Below, one piece after another: positions 26,687 through 39,514 of a stretch of 64,000 nucleotides of DNA; positions within the stretch are counted from its first letter, which is position 1; every line of letters begins with the position of its first letter. A program made the position numbers and the translations under genes. Location of the stretch: positions 116,769,700 through 116,833,699 of the forward strand of contig OV050033.1 in assembly GCA_920105625.2 (NCBI GenBank). Reading direction: 5' to 3'. This stretch comes from Clusia tigrina. Taxonomy: Eukaryota > Arthropoda > Insecta > Diptera > Clusiidae. Under the pieces are notes generated by a model. That model searched no databases, had not been told where the DNA came from, and worked only from the letters and a program-made list of their open reading frames with translations.

Positions 26687-29394
26687 ACTTCTATACGGTA
26701 CGTCGTACACCTATCAAAGTTTGAAACATACAAATGGTTGTAACTTTTTACTGGAGCGGCATAAAAACTTGAAATTTTGTAACAATAAAGTACTCGAGCC
26801 TCTTGTCAATTTAAGCTATCGCTCAAAGCTATGCTACCCTTGAGTCCCAAATCAAACACTGATAAAGCTTCAAATGGCCCTAACTTCTATACGGTACGTC
26901 CTACTCCTATCAAAGTTTGCAACATACAAATGCTTGTAACTTTTTACTGGAGCGTCATAAAACCTTGAAATTTTGTAACAATAAAGAACTCGAGCCTCTT
27001 GTCAATTTAAGCTATCGCTCAAAGCTATGCTACCCTTGAGTCCCAAAGCAAACACTGATAAAAATTCAAATGGCCCTAACTTCTATACGGTACGTCCTAC
27101 ACCTATCAAAGTTTCCAACATACAAATGCTTCTAACTTTTTACTGGAGCGTCATAAAACCGTGAAATTTTGTAACAATAAAGTACTCGAGCTTCTTGTCA
27201 ATTTAAGCTATCGCTCAAAGCTATACTACCCTTGAGTCCCAAATCAAACACTGATAAAAATTCAAATGGCCCTAACTTCTATACGGTACGTCCTACACCT
27301 ATCAAAGTTTGCAACATATAAATGCTTGTAACTTTTTACTGGAGCGTCATAAAACCTTGAAATTTTGTAACAATAAAGTACTCGAGCCTCTTGTCAATTT
27401 AAGCCATCGCTCAAAGCTATGCTACCCTTGAGTCCCAAATCAAACACTGATAAAGCTTCAAATGGCCCTAACATCTATTCGGTACGTCCTACACCTATCA
27501 AAGTTTGCAACATACAAATGCTTGTAACTTTTTACTGGAGCGTAACAAAACCATGAAATTTTGTTACAATAAAGCACTCGAGCCTCTTGTCAATTTAAGC
27601 AATCGCTCAAAGCTGTGCTTTCCTTGAGTCCCAAATCAAACACTGATAAAGCTTCAAATGGCCCTAACTTCTATACGGTATGTCCTACACCTATCAAAGT
27701 TTGCAACATACAAATGCTTGTAACTTTTTACTGGAGCGTCATAAAACCTTGAAATTTTGTAACAATAAAGTATTTGAGACTCTTGTCAATTTATGCTATC
27801 GCTCAAAGCTGTGCTACACTTGAGTCCCAAATCAAACACTGATAAAACTTCAAATGGCCCTAACTTCTATACGGAACGTCCTACACCTATCAAGCTTGCA
27901 ATATACAAATGCTTGTAACTTTTTACTGGAGCGTCATAAAACCTTGAAATTTTGTAACAATAAAGTACACGAGCCTCTTGTCAATTTAAGCTATCGCTCA
28001 AAGCTATGCTACCCTTGAGTCCCAAATCAAACACTGATAAAAATTCAAATGGCCCTAACATCCTACACCTATCAAAGTTTGCAACATACATATGCTTGTA
28101 ACTTTTTACTGGAGCGTCATAAAACCTTGAAATTTTGTAACAATGAAGTTCTCGAGCCTCTTGTCAATTTAAGCTATCGCTCAAAGCTATGCTACCCTTG
28201 AGTCTCAAATCAAACAGTGATAAAACTTCAAATGGTCCTAACTTCTATACGGTACGTCCTACACCTATCAAAGTTTGCAATATACAAATGCTTGTAACTT
28301 TTTACTGGAGCGTCATAAAACCTTGAAATTTTGTAACAATAAAGAACTCGAGCCTCTTGTCAATTTAAGCTATCGCTCAAAGCTATGCTACCCTTGAGTC
28401 CCAAATCAAACACTGATAAAAATTCAAATGGCTCTCACTTCTATACGGTACGTCCTACACCTATCAAAGTTTGAAACATATAAATGCTTGTAACTTTTTA
28501 CTGGAGCGTCATAAAACCTTGAAATTTTGTAACAATAAAGTACTCGAGCCTCTTTTCAATTTAAGCTATCGCTCAAAGCTATGCTACCCTTTGAATCCCA
28601 AATCAAGCACTGATAAAACTTTAAATGGCCGTAACTTCTATACGGTACGTCCTACACCTATCAAAGTTTGCAACATACAAATGCTTGTAACTTTTTACTG
28701 GAGCGGCATAAAACCTTGAAATTTTGTAACAATAAAGTACTCGAGAATCTTGTCAATTTAAGCTTTCGCTCAAAGCTGTGCTACCCTTGGGTCCCAAATC
28801 AAACACTGATAAAACTTCAAATGGCCCTAACTTCTATACGGTACGTCCTACACCTATCAAAGTTTGCAACATACAAATGCTTGTAACTTTTTACTGGAGC
28901 GGCATAAAACCTTGAAATTTTGTAACAATAAAGTACTCGAGCCTCTTGTCAATTTAAGCTATCGCTCAAAGCTATGCTACCCTTGAGTCCCAATCAAACA
29001 CTGATAAAAATTCAAATGGCCCTAACTTCTATACGGTACCTCCTTTACCTATCAAAGTTTGCAACATACAAATGCTTGTAACTTTTTACTGGAGCGTCAT
29101 AAAACCTTGAAATTTTGTAACAATAAAATTCTAGAGCCTCTTGTCAATTTAAGCTATCGCTCAAAGCTGTGTTACCCTTCAGTCCCAAATCAGACACTGA
29201 TAAAACTTCAAATGGCCCTAACTTCTATACGGTACGTCCTACACCTATCGGATATTGCAACATACTAATGCTTGTAACTTTTTACTGGAGCGTCATAAAA
29301 CCTTGAAATTTTGTAACAATAAAGTACTCGAGCCTCTTGTCAATTTAAGCTATCGCTCAAAGCTATGCTACCCTTGAGTCCCAAATCAATCACT

Positions 29395-32300
29395 GATAAA
29401 GCTTCAAATGGCCCTAACTTCTATACGGTACGTCCTACACCTATCAAAGTTTGCAATATACAAATGCTTGTAACTTTTTACTGGAGCGTCATAAAACCTT
29501 GAAATTTTGTAACAATAAAGGACTCGAGCCTCTTGTCAATTTAAGCTATCGCTCAAAGCTGTGCTACCCTTGAGTCCCAAATCAAACACTGATAAATCTT
29601 CAAATGGCCCTAACTTCTATACGGTACATCCTACATCTATAAAAGTTTGCAACATACAAATGCTTGTAACTTTTTACTGGAGCGTCATAAAACCTTCAAA
29701 TTTTGTAACAATAAAGTACTCGAGCCTCTAGTCAATTTAAGCTATCGCTCAAAGCTATGCTACCCTTGAGTCCCAAATCAAATACTGATAAAGCTTCAAA
29801 TGGCCCTTACTTCTATACGGTACGTCCTACACCTATCAAAGTCTGCAACATACAAATGCTTGTAACTTTTTACTGGAGCTTCATAAAACCTTGAAATTTT
29901 GTAACAATAAAGTACTCGAGCCTCTTGTCAATTTAAGCTATCGCTCAAAGCTATGCTACCTTTGAGTCCCAAATCAAACACTGATAAAGCTTCAAATGGC
30001 CCTAACTTCTATACGGTACGTCCTACACCTATCAAAGTTTGCAACATACAAATGCTTGTAACTTTTTACTCATAAAACCTTGAAATTTTGTAACAATAAA
30101 GTTCTCGAGCCTCTTGTCAATTTCAGCTATCGCTCAAAGCTATGCTACCCTTGAGTCCCAAATCAGACACTGATAAAACTTCAAATGGCCCTAACTTCTA
30201 TACGGTACGTCCTACTCCTATCGAATATTGCAACATACTAATGCTTGTAACTTTTTACTGGAGCGTCACAAAACCTTGAAATTTTGTAACAATAAAGTAC
30301 TCGAGCCTCTTGTCAATTTAAGCTATCGCTCAAAGCTATGCTACCCTTGAGTCCCAAAGCAAACACTGATAAAAATTCAATTGGCCCTAACTTCTATACT
30401 GTACATCCTACCCTTGAGTCCCAAATCAAACACTGATAAAAATTCAAATGGCCCTAACTTCTATATGGTACGTCCTACACCTATCAAAGTTTGCAACATA
30501 TAAATGCTTGTAACTTTTTACTGGAACGTCATAAAACCTTGAAATTTTGTTACAATAAGGCACTCGAGCCTCTTGTCAATTTAAGCAATCGCTCAAAGCT
30601 GTGCTTCCCTTGAGTCCCAAATCAAACACTGATAAAGCTTCAAATGGCCCTAACTTCTATGCGGTACGTCCTACACCTATCAAAGTTTGCAACATACAAA
30701 TGCTTGTAACTTTTTACTGGAGCGTCATAAAACCTTGAAATTTTGTAACAATAAAGTACTCGATCCACTTGTCAATTTAAGCAATCGCTCAAAGCTGTGC
30801 TTCCCTTGAGTCCCAAATCAAACACTGATAAAACTTCAAATGGCCGTAAATTCCATAAGGCACGTCCTACACCTATCAAAGTTTGCAACATACAAATGCT
30901 TGTAACTTTTTACTGGAGCGTCATAAAACCTAGAAATTTTGTAACAATAAAGTACTCGAGACTCTTGTCAATTTAAGCTATCGCTCAAAGCAGTGCTATC
31001 CTTGAGTCCCAAATCAAACACTGATAAATCTTCAAATGGCCCTAACTTCTATACGGTACGTCCTACATCTATAAAAGTTTGCAACATACAAATGCTTGTA
31101 ACTTTTTACTGGAGCGTCATAAAACCTTCAAATTTTGTAACAATAAAGTACTCGATCCTCTTGTCAATTTAAGCTATCGCTCAAAGCTGTGCTACCCCTG
31201 AGTCCCAAATCAAACACTGATAAAACTTCAAATGGCCCTAACTTCTATACGGTACGTCGTACACCTATCAAAGTTTGAAACATACAAATGGTTGTAACTT
31301 TTTACTGGAGCGTCATAAAACCTTGAAATTTTGTAACAATAAAGTACTCGAGCCTCTTGTCAATTTAAGCTATCGCTCAAAGCTATGCTACCCTTGAGTC
31401 CCAAATCAAACACTGATAAAGCTTCAAATGGCCCTAACTTCTATACGGTACGTCCTACTCCTATCAAAGTTTGCAACATAAAAATGCTTGTAACTTTTTA
31501 CTGGAGCGTCATAAAACCTTGAAATTTTGTAACAATAAAGTACTCGAGCCTCTTGTCAATTTAAGCTATCGCTCAAAGCTATGCTACCCTTGAGTCCCAA
31601 AGCAAACACTGATAAAAATTCAATTGGCCCTAACTTCTATACGGTACATCCTACCCTTGAGTCCCAAGTCAAACACTGATAAAAATTCAAATGGCCCTAA
31701 CTTCTATATGGTACGTCCTACACCTATCAAAGTTTGCAACATATAAATGCTTGTAACTTTTTACTGGAACGTCATGAAACCTTGAAATTTTGTTACAATA
31801 AGGCACTCGATCCACTTGTCAATTTAAGCTATCGCTCAAAGCTGTGCTACCCTTGAGTCCCAAATAAAACACTGATAAAGCTCCAAATGGCCCTAACTTC
31901 TATACGGTACGTCCTACACCTATCAAAGTTTTCAACATACAAATGCTAGTAACTTTTTACTGCAGCGTCATAAAACCTTGAAATTTTGTAACAATAAAGT
32001 TCTCGAGCCTCTTGTCAATTTAAGCTATCGCTCAAAGCTATGCGACCATTGAGTCCCAAATCAATCACTGATAAAACTTCAAATGGCCCTAACTTCTATA
32101 CGGTTCGTCCTACACCTATCAAAGTTTGCAATATACAAATGCTTGTAACTTTTTACTGGAGCGTCATAAAACCTTGAAATTTTGTAACAATAAAGGACTC
32201 GAGCCTCTTGTCAATTTAAGGTATCGCTCAAAGCTGTGCTATCCTTGAGTCCCAAATCAAACACTGATAAATCTTCAAATGGCCCTAACTTATATACGGT

Positions 32301-33049
32301 ACGTCCTACATCTATAAAAGTTTGCAACATACAAATGCTTGTAACTTTTTACTGGAGCGTCATAAAATCTTCAAATTTTGTAACAATAAAGTACTCGATC
32401 CTCTTGTCAATTTAAGCTATCGCTCAAAGCTGTGCTACCCCTGAGTCCCAAATCAAACACTGATAAAACTTCAAATGGCCCTAACTTCTATACGGTACGT
32501 CCTACACCTATCAAAGTTTGCAATATACAAATGCTTGTAACTTTTTACTGGAGCGTCATAAAACCTTGAAATTTTGTAACAATAAAGGACTCGAGCCTCT
32601 TGTCAATTTAAGCTATCGCTCAAAGCTGTGCTACCCTTGAGTCCCAAATCAAACACTGATAAATCTTCAAATGGCCCTAACTTCTATACGGTACGTCCTA
32701 CATCTATAAAAGTTTGCAACATACAAATGCTTGTAACTTTTTACTGGAGCGTCATAAAACCTTCAAATTTTGTAACAATAAAGTACTCGAGCCTCTTGTC
32801 AATTTAAGCTATCGCTCAAAGCTGTGCTACCCCTGAGTCCCAAATCAAACACTGATAAAACTTCAAATGGCCCTAACTTCTATACGGTACGTCGTACACC
32901 TATCAAAGTTTGAAACATACAAATGGTTGTAACTTTTTACTGGAGCGTCATAAAACCTTGAAATTTTGTAACAATAAAGTACTCGAGCCTCTTGTCAATT
33001 TAAGCTATCGCTCAAAGCTATGCTACCCTTGAGTCCCAAATCAAACACT
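29395..33049 (+). repeat. 3655-bp HOR unit, copy 1
   Basis: Followed immediately by a second copy at a constant 3,655-bp offset. Verified anchors: the 7-bp deletion giving TTTACTCATAAAACC (about 30067 and 33722), GTAAATTCCATAAGGCACG (30846 and 34501), ACGGTTCGTCC (32104 and 35759) and TTTGAAACATAC (32911 and 36566). The unit is about 18.65 monomers because it contains two 67-bp truncated monomers (about 30411 and 31651) and small deletions. Confidence 0.87.
30344..30410 (+). repeat. 67-bp truncated satellite monomer (representative)
   Basis: A monomer with an internal 129-bp deletion that joins GTACATCCTAC directly to CCTTGAGTCCC. The two joined sites share CTAC, consistent with a microhomology-mediated or short-homology deletion. 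The same junction is present 15 times, near 23830, 25073, 30411, 31654, 34066, 35309, 37727, 39167, 41781, 43220, 54361, 55995, 58413, 59459 and 62463. It is absent before 23 kb. Identical junctions indicate one deletion later copied as part of larger units. Confidence 0.88.
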
Positions 33050-36000
33050 GATAAAGCTTCAAATGGCCCTAACTTCTATACGGTACGTCCTACACCTATC
33101 AAAGTTTGCAATATACAAATGCTTGTAACTTTTTACTGGAGCGTCATAAAACCTTGAAATTTTGTAACAATAAAGTACTCGAGCCTCTTGTCAATTTAAG
33201 CTATCGCTCAAAGCTGTGCTACCCTTGAGTCCCAAATCAAACACTGATAAATCTTCAAATGGCCCTAACTTCTATACGGTACATCCTACATCTATAAAAG
33301 TTTGCAACATACAAATGCTTGTAACTTTTTACTGGAGCGTCATAAAACCTTCAAATTTTGTAACAATAAAGTACTCGAGCCTCTAGTCAATTTAAGCTAT
33401 CGCTCAAAGCTATGCTACCCTTGAGTCCCAAATCAAATACTGATAAAGCTTCAAATGGCCCTTACTTCTATACGGTACGTCCTACACCTATCAAAGTTTG
33501 CAACATACAAATGCTTGTAACTTTTTACTGGAGCTTCATAAAACCTTGAAATTTTGTAACAATAAAGTACTCGAGCCTCTTGTCAATTTAAGCTATCGCT
33601 CAAAGCTATGCTACCTTTGAGTCCCAAATCAAACACTGATAAAGCTTCAAATGGCCCTAACTTCTATACGGTACGTCCTACACCTATCAAAGTTTGCAAC
33701 ATACAAATGCTTGTAACTTTTTACTCATAAAACCTTGAAATTTTGTAACAATAAAGTTCTCGAGCCTCTTGTCAATTTCAGCTATCGCTCAAAGCTATGC
33801 TACCCTTGAGTCCCAAATCAGACACTGATAAAACTTCAAATGGCCCTAACTTCTATACGGTACGTCCTACTCCTATCGAATATTGCAACATACTAATGCT
33901 TGTAACTTTTTACTGGAGCGTCACAAAACCTTGAAATTTTGTAACAATAAAGTACTCGAGCCTCTTGTCAATTTAAGCTATCGCTCAAAGCTATGCTACC
34001 CTTGAGTCCCAAAGCAAACACTGATAAAAATTCAATTGGCCCTAACTTCTATACGGTACATCCTACCCTTGAGTCCCAAATCAAACACTGATAAAAATTC
34101 AAATGGCCCTAACTTCTATATGGTACGTCCTACACCTATCAAAGTTTGCAACATATAAATGCTTGTAACTTTTTACTGGAACGTCATAAAACCTTGAAAT
34201 TTTGTTACAATAAGGCACTCGAGCCTCTTGTCAATTTAAGCAATCGCTCAAAGCTGTGCTTCCCTTGAGTCCCAAATCAAACACTGATAAAGCTTCAAAT
34301 GGCCCTAACTTCTATGCGGTACGTCCTACACCTATCAAAGTTTGCAACATACAAATGCTTGTAACTTTTTACTGGAGCGTCATAAAACCTTGAAATTTTG
34401 TAACAATAAAGTACTCGATCCACTTGTCAATTTAAGCAATCGCTCAAAGCTGTGCTTCCCTTGAGTCCCAAATCAAACACTGATAAAACTTCAAATGGCC
34501 GTAAATTCCATAAGGCACGTCCTACACCTATCAAAGTTTGCAACATACAAATGCTTGTAACTTTTTACTGGAGCGTCATAAAACCTAGAAATTTTGTAAC
34601 AATAAAGTACTCGAGACTCTTGTCAATTTAAGCTATCGCTCAAAGCAGTGCTATCCTTGAGTCCCAAATCAAACACTGATAAATCTTCAAATGGCCCTAA
34701 CTTCTATACGGTACGTCCTACATCTATAAAAGTTTGCAACATACAAATGCTTGTAACTTTTTACTGGAGCGTCATAAAACCTTCAAATTTTGTAACAATA
34801 AAGTACTCGATCCTCTTGTCAATTTAAGCTATCGCTCAAAGCTGTGCTACCCCTGAGTCCCAAATCAAACACTGATAAAACTTCAAATGGCCCTAACTTC
34901 TATACGGTACGTCGTACACCTATCAAAGTTTGAAACATACAAATGGTTGTAACTTTTTACTGGAGCGTCATAAAACCTTGAAATTTTGTAACAATAAAGT
35001 ACTCGAGCCTCTTGTCAATTTAAGCTATCGCTCAAAGCTATGCTACCCTTGAGTCCCAAATCAAACACTGATAAAGCTTCAAATGGCCCTAACTTCTATA
35101 CGGTACGTCCTACTCCTATCAAAGTTTGCAACATACAAATGCTTGTAACTTTTTACTGGAGCGTCATAAAACCTTGAAATTTTGTAACAATAAAGTACTC
35201 GAGCCTCTTGTCAATTTAAGCTATCGCTCAAAGCTATGCTACCCTTGAGTCCCAAAGCAAACACTGATAAAAATTCAATTGGCCCTAACTTCTATACGGT
35301 ACATCCTACCCTTGAGTCCCAAGTCAAACACTGATAAAAATTCAAATGGCCCTAACTTCTATATGGTACGTCCTACACCTATCAAAGTTTGCAACATATA
35401 AATGCTTGTAACTTTTTACTGGAACGTCATGAAACCTTGAAATTTTGTTACAATAAGGCACTCGATCCACTTGTCAATTTAAGCTATCGCTCAAAGCTGT
35501 GCTACCCTTGAGTCCCAAATAAAACACTGATAAAGCTCCAAATGGCCCTAACTTCTATACGGTACGTCCTACACCTATCAAAGTTTTCAACATACAAATG
35601 CTAGTAACTTTTTACTGCAGCGTCATAAAACCTTGAAATTTTGTAACAATAAAGTTCTCGAGCCTCTTGTCAATTTAAGCTATCGCTCAAAGCTATGCGA
35701 CCATTGAGTCCCAAATCAATCACTGATAAAACTTCAAATGGCCCTAACTTCTATACGGTTCGTCCTACACCTATCAAAGTTTGCAATATACAAATGCTTG
35801 TAACTTTTTACTGGAGCGTCATAAAACCTTGAAATTTTGTAACAATAAAGGACTCGAGCCTCTTGTCAATTTAAGCTATCGCTCAAAGCTGTGCTATCCT
35901 TGAGTCCCAAATCAAACACTGATAAATCTTCAAATGGCCCTAACTTATATACGGTACGTCCTACATCTATAAAAGTTTGCAACATACAAATGCTTGTAAC

Positions 36001-36704
36001 TTTTTACTGGAGCGTCATAAAACCTTCAAATTTTGTAACAATAAAGTACTCGATCCTCTTGTCAATTTAAGCTATCGCTCAAAGCTGTGCTACCCCTGAG
36101 TCCCAAATCAAACACTGATAAAACTTCAAATGGCCCTAACTTCTATACGGTACGTCCTACACCTATCAAAGTTTGCAATATACAAATGCTTGTAACTTTT
36201 TACTGGAGCGTCATAAAACCTTGAAATTTTGTAACAATAAAGGACTCGAGCCTCTTGTCAATTTAAGCTATCGCTCAAAGCTGTGCTACCCTTGAGTCCC
36301 AAATCAAACACTGATAAATCTTCAAATGGCCCTAACTTCTATACGGTACGTCCTACATCTATAAAAGTTTGCAACATACAAATGCTTGTAACTTTTTACT
36401 GGAGCGTCATAAAACCTTCAAATTTTGTAACAATAAAGTACTCGAGCCTCTTGTCAATTTAAGCTATCGCTCAAAGCTGTGCTACCCCTGAGTCCCAAAT
36501 CAAACACTGATAAAACTTCAAATGGCCCTAACTTCTATACGGTACGTCGTACACCTATCAAAGTTTGAAACATACAAATGGTTGTAACTTTTTACTGGAG
36601 CGTCATAAAACCTTGAAATTTTGTAACAATAAAGTACTCGAGCCTCTTGTCAATTTAAGCTATCGCTCAAAGCTATGCTACCCTTGAGTCCCAAATCAAA
36701 CACT
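33050..36704 (+). repeat. 3655-bp HOR unit, copy 2
   Basis: Second copy of 29395..33049, with few differences. One is AATTTAAGCTATCGC near 35873 where copy 1 has AATTTAAGGTATCGC; another is TATACGGTACATCC near 34060 where copy 1 has TATACTGTACATCC. Past about 36735 the sequence no longer follows the 3,655-bp register. Its second half (from 35461) is also the first part of the 4,054-bp repeat series, so the two HOR registers overlap. Confidence 0.85.
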
Positions 36705-38270
36705 GATAAAGCTTCAAATGGCCCTAACTTCTATACGGTACGTCCTACTCCTATCAACGTTTGCAACATACAAATGCTTGTAACTTTTTACTGGAGCGTC
36801 ATAAAACCTTGAAATTTTGTAACAATAAAGAACTCGAGCCTCTTGTCAATTTAAGCTATCGCTCAAAGCTATGCTACCCTTGAGTCCCAAAGCAAACACT
36901 GATAAAAATTCAAATGGCCCTAACTTCTATACGGTACGTCCTACACCTATCAAAGTTTCCAACATACAAATGCTTCTAACTTTTTACTGGAGCGTCATAA
37001 AACCGTGAAATTTTGTAACAATAAAGTACTCAAGCTTCTTGTCAATTTAAGCTATCGCTCAAAGCTATACTACCCTTGAGTCCCAAATCAAACACTGATA
37101 AAAATTCAAATGGCCCTAACTTCTATACGGTACGTCCTACACCTATCAAAGTTTGCAACATATAAATGCTTGTAACTTTTTACTGGAGCGTCATAAAACC
37201 TTGAAATTTTGTAACAATAAAGTACTCGAGCCTCTTGTCAATTTAAGCTATCGCTCAAAGCTATGCTACCCCTGAGTCCCAAATCAAACACTGATAAAAC
37301 TTCAAATGGCCCTAACTTCTATACGGTACGTCGTACACCTATCAAAGTTTGAAACATACAAATGGTTGTAACTTTTTACTGGAGCGTCATAAAACCTTGA
37401 AATTTTGTAACAATAAAGTACTCGAGCCTCTTGTCAATTTAAGCTATCGCTCAAAGCTATGCTACCCTTGAGTCCCAAATCAAACACTGATAAAGCTTCA
37501 AATGGCCCTAACTTCTATACGGTACGTCCTACTCCTATCAAAGTTTGCAACATACAAATGCTTGTAACTTTTTACTGGAGCGTCATAAAACCTTGAAATT
37601 TTGTAACAATAAAGTACTCGAGCCTCTTGTCAATTTAAGCTATCGCTCAAAGCTATGCTACCCTTGAGTCCCAAAGCAAACACTGATAAAAATTCAATTG
37701 GCCCTAACTTCTATACGGTACATCCTACCCTTGAGTCCCAAATCAAACACTGATAAAAATTCAAATGGCCCTAACTTCTATATGGTACGTCCTACACCTA
37801 TCAAAGTTTGCAACATATAAATGCTTGTAACTTTTTACTGGAACGTCATAAAACCTTGAAATTTTGTTACAATAAGGCACTCGAGCCTCTTGTCAATTTA
37901 AGCAATCGCTCAAAGCTGTGCTTCCCTTGAGTCCCAAATCAAACACTGATAAAGCTTCAAATGGCCCTAACTTCTATGCGGTACGTCCTACACCTATCAA
38001 AGTTTGCAACATACAAATGCTTGTAACTTTTTACTGGAGCGTCATAAAACCTTGAAATTTTGTAACAATAAAGTACTCGATCCACTTGTCAATTTAAGCT
38101 ATCGCTCAAAGCTGTGCTACCCTTGAGTCCCAAATAAAACACTGATAAAGCTCCAAATGGCCCTAACTTCTATACGGTACGTCCTACACCTATCAAAGTT
38201 TTCAACATACAAATGCTAGTAACTTTTTACTGCAGCGTCATAAAACCTTGAAATTTTGTAACAATAAAGT
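34830..38270 (+). repeat. 3.4-kb duplicated block, copy 1
   Basis: Corresponds to 55516..58955 at a constant offset of 20,686 bp (20,685 after a 1-bp deletion at about 58667 in the distant copy). Anchors: GTCGTACACC at 34911/55597, 36546/57232 and 37330/58016; CCCAAGTCAAAC near 35316/56002; CATCCTACCC at 37721/58407. The span crosses the junction of the 3,655-bp and 4,054-bp HOR series. Confidence 0.82.
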
Positions 38271-39514
38271 TCTCGAGCCTCTTGTCAATTTAAGCTATCG
38301 CTCAAAGCTATGCGACCATTGAGTCCCAAATCAATCACTGATAAAACTTCAAATGGCCCTAACTTCTATACGGTACGTCCTACACCTATCAAAGTTTGCA
38401 ATATACAAATGCTTGTAACTTTTTACTGGAGCGTCATAAAACCTTGAAATTTTGTAACAATAAAGGACTCGAGCCTCTTGTCAATTTAAGCTATCGCTCA
38501 AAGCTGTGCTATCCTTGAGTCCCAAATCAAACACTGATAAATCTTCAAATGGCCCTAACTTCTATACGGTACGTCCTACATCTATAAAAGTTTGCAACAT
38601 ACAAATGCTTGTAACTTTTTACTGGAGCGTCATAAAACCTTCAAATTTTGTAACAATAAAGTACTCGATCCTCTTGTCAATTTAAGCTATCGCTCAAAGC
38701 TGTGCTACCCCTGAGTCCCAAATCAAACACTGATAAAACTTCAAATGGCCCTAACTTCTATACGGTACGTCCTACACCTATCAAAGTTTGCAATATTCAA
38801 ATGCTTGTAACTTTTTACTGGAGCGTCATAAAACCTTGAAATTTTGTAACAATAAAGGACTCGAGCCTCTTGTCAATTTAAGCTATCGCTCCAAGCTGTG
38901 CTACCCTTGAGTCCCAAATCAAACACTGATAAAGCTTCAAATGGCCCTGACTTCTATACGGTACGTCCTACACCTATCAAAGTTTGCAACATACAAATGC
39001 TTGTAACTTTTTACTGGAGCGTCATAAAACCTTGAAATTTTGTAACAATAAAGTACTCGAGCCTCTTGTCAATTTAAGCTATCGCTCAAAGCTTTGCTAC
39101 CCTTGAGTCCCAAATCAAACACTGATAAAAATTCAATTGGCCCTAACTTCTATACGGTACATCCTACCCTTGAGTCCCAAATCAAACACTGATAAAAATT
39201 CAAATGGCCCTAACTTCTATATGGTACGTCCTACACCTATCAAAGTTTGCAACATATAAATGCTTGTAACTTTTTACTGGAACGTCATAAAACCTTGAAA
39301 TTTTGTTACAATAAGGCACTCGAGCCTCTTGTCAATTTAAGCAATCGCTCAAAGCTGTGCTTCCCTTGAGTCCCAAATCAAACACTGATAAAGCTTCAAA
39401 TGGCCCTAACTTCTATGCGGTACGTCCTACACCTATCAAAGTTTGCAACATACAAATGCTTGTAACTTTTTACTGGAGCGTCATAAAACCTTGAAATTTT
39501 GTAACAATAAAGTA
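35461..39514 (+). repeat. 4054-bp HOR unit, copy 1
   Basis: Recurs at a constant offset of 4,054 bp. Anchors: CTCGATCCAC 35461/39515, ATAAAAG 36361/40415, CGTCCTACTCC 36741/40795, CATCCTACCC 37721/41775, GCTCCAAGC 38891/42945, CATATAAATGC 39253/43307. The unit is about 20.7 monomers, including two 67-bp truncated monomers. The site matching the LINE insertion is intact here at about 39256..39263. Confidence 0.87.

Larger units (their letters stand above)
22669..29394 (+). repeat. Satellite domain with 67-bp truncated monomers and dimer modules
   Basis: Start of the younger domain. New diagnostic variants appear: GTACGTCGTACACC with TTTGAAACATAC and AATGGTTGTAAC; CTCGATCCACTTG with CAAATAAAACACTG; AAAGTTTTCAACATAC with AATGCTAGTAAC; ATGCGACCATTGAG. 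The 67-bp truncated monomer occurs near 23830 and 25073. At about 28640..29290 a block with CTCGAGAATCTTG and TTCTAGAGCC monomers matches 21860..22510 (offset 6,784), so a piece of the preceding domain is embedded here. No gene is present. Confidence 0.75.
25545..30778 (+). repeat. 5.2-kb duplicated block, copy 1
   Basis: Corresponds to 49493..54727. The offset is 23,948 at 25651, 23,752 between about 26700 and 27400, and 23,949 from about 27910 to 30770. The offset changes are whole-monomer gains or losses, including an extra monomer at 26295..26490 in this copy. In the 27910..30770 part only a few single-base differences were seen, for example AATGGTCCTAAC versus AATGGCCCTAAC at about 28236. 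The breakpoint near 30778 is an abrupt change of monomer type. Confidence 0.8.

Noticed and set aside
28471..28719. 82-codon open frame, also at 52420..52668
   Set aside because: It is longer only because one extra T (CTACCCTTTGAATCCC) shifts the frame of a satellite monomer. The second occurrence is the duplicated block. It starts with TTG and is not a gene.
941..29268. Many recurring 68- to 72-codon open frames (for example at 941, 5445, 14246, 22275, 29059), which could look like a repeated small-protein family
   Set aside because: They begin at TTG rather than ATG, fall at the same point of each satellite monomer, and end where the +1 shift of a 196-bp period reaches a stop. Variation among them is that of the satellite, with no sign of coding constraint.
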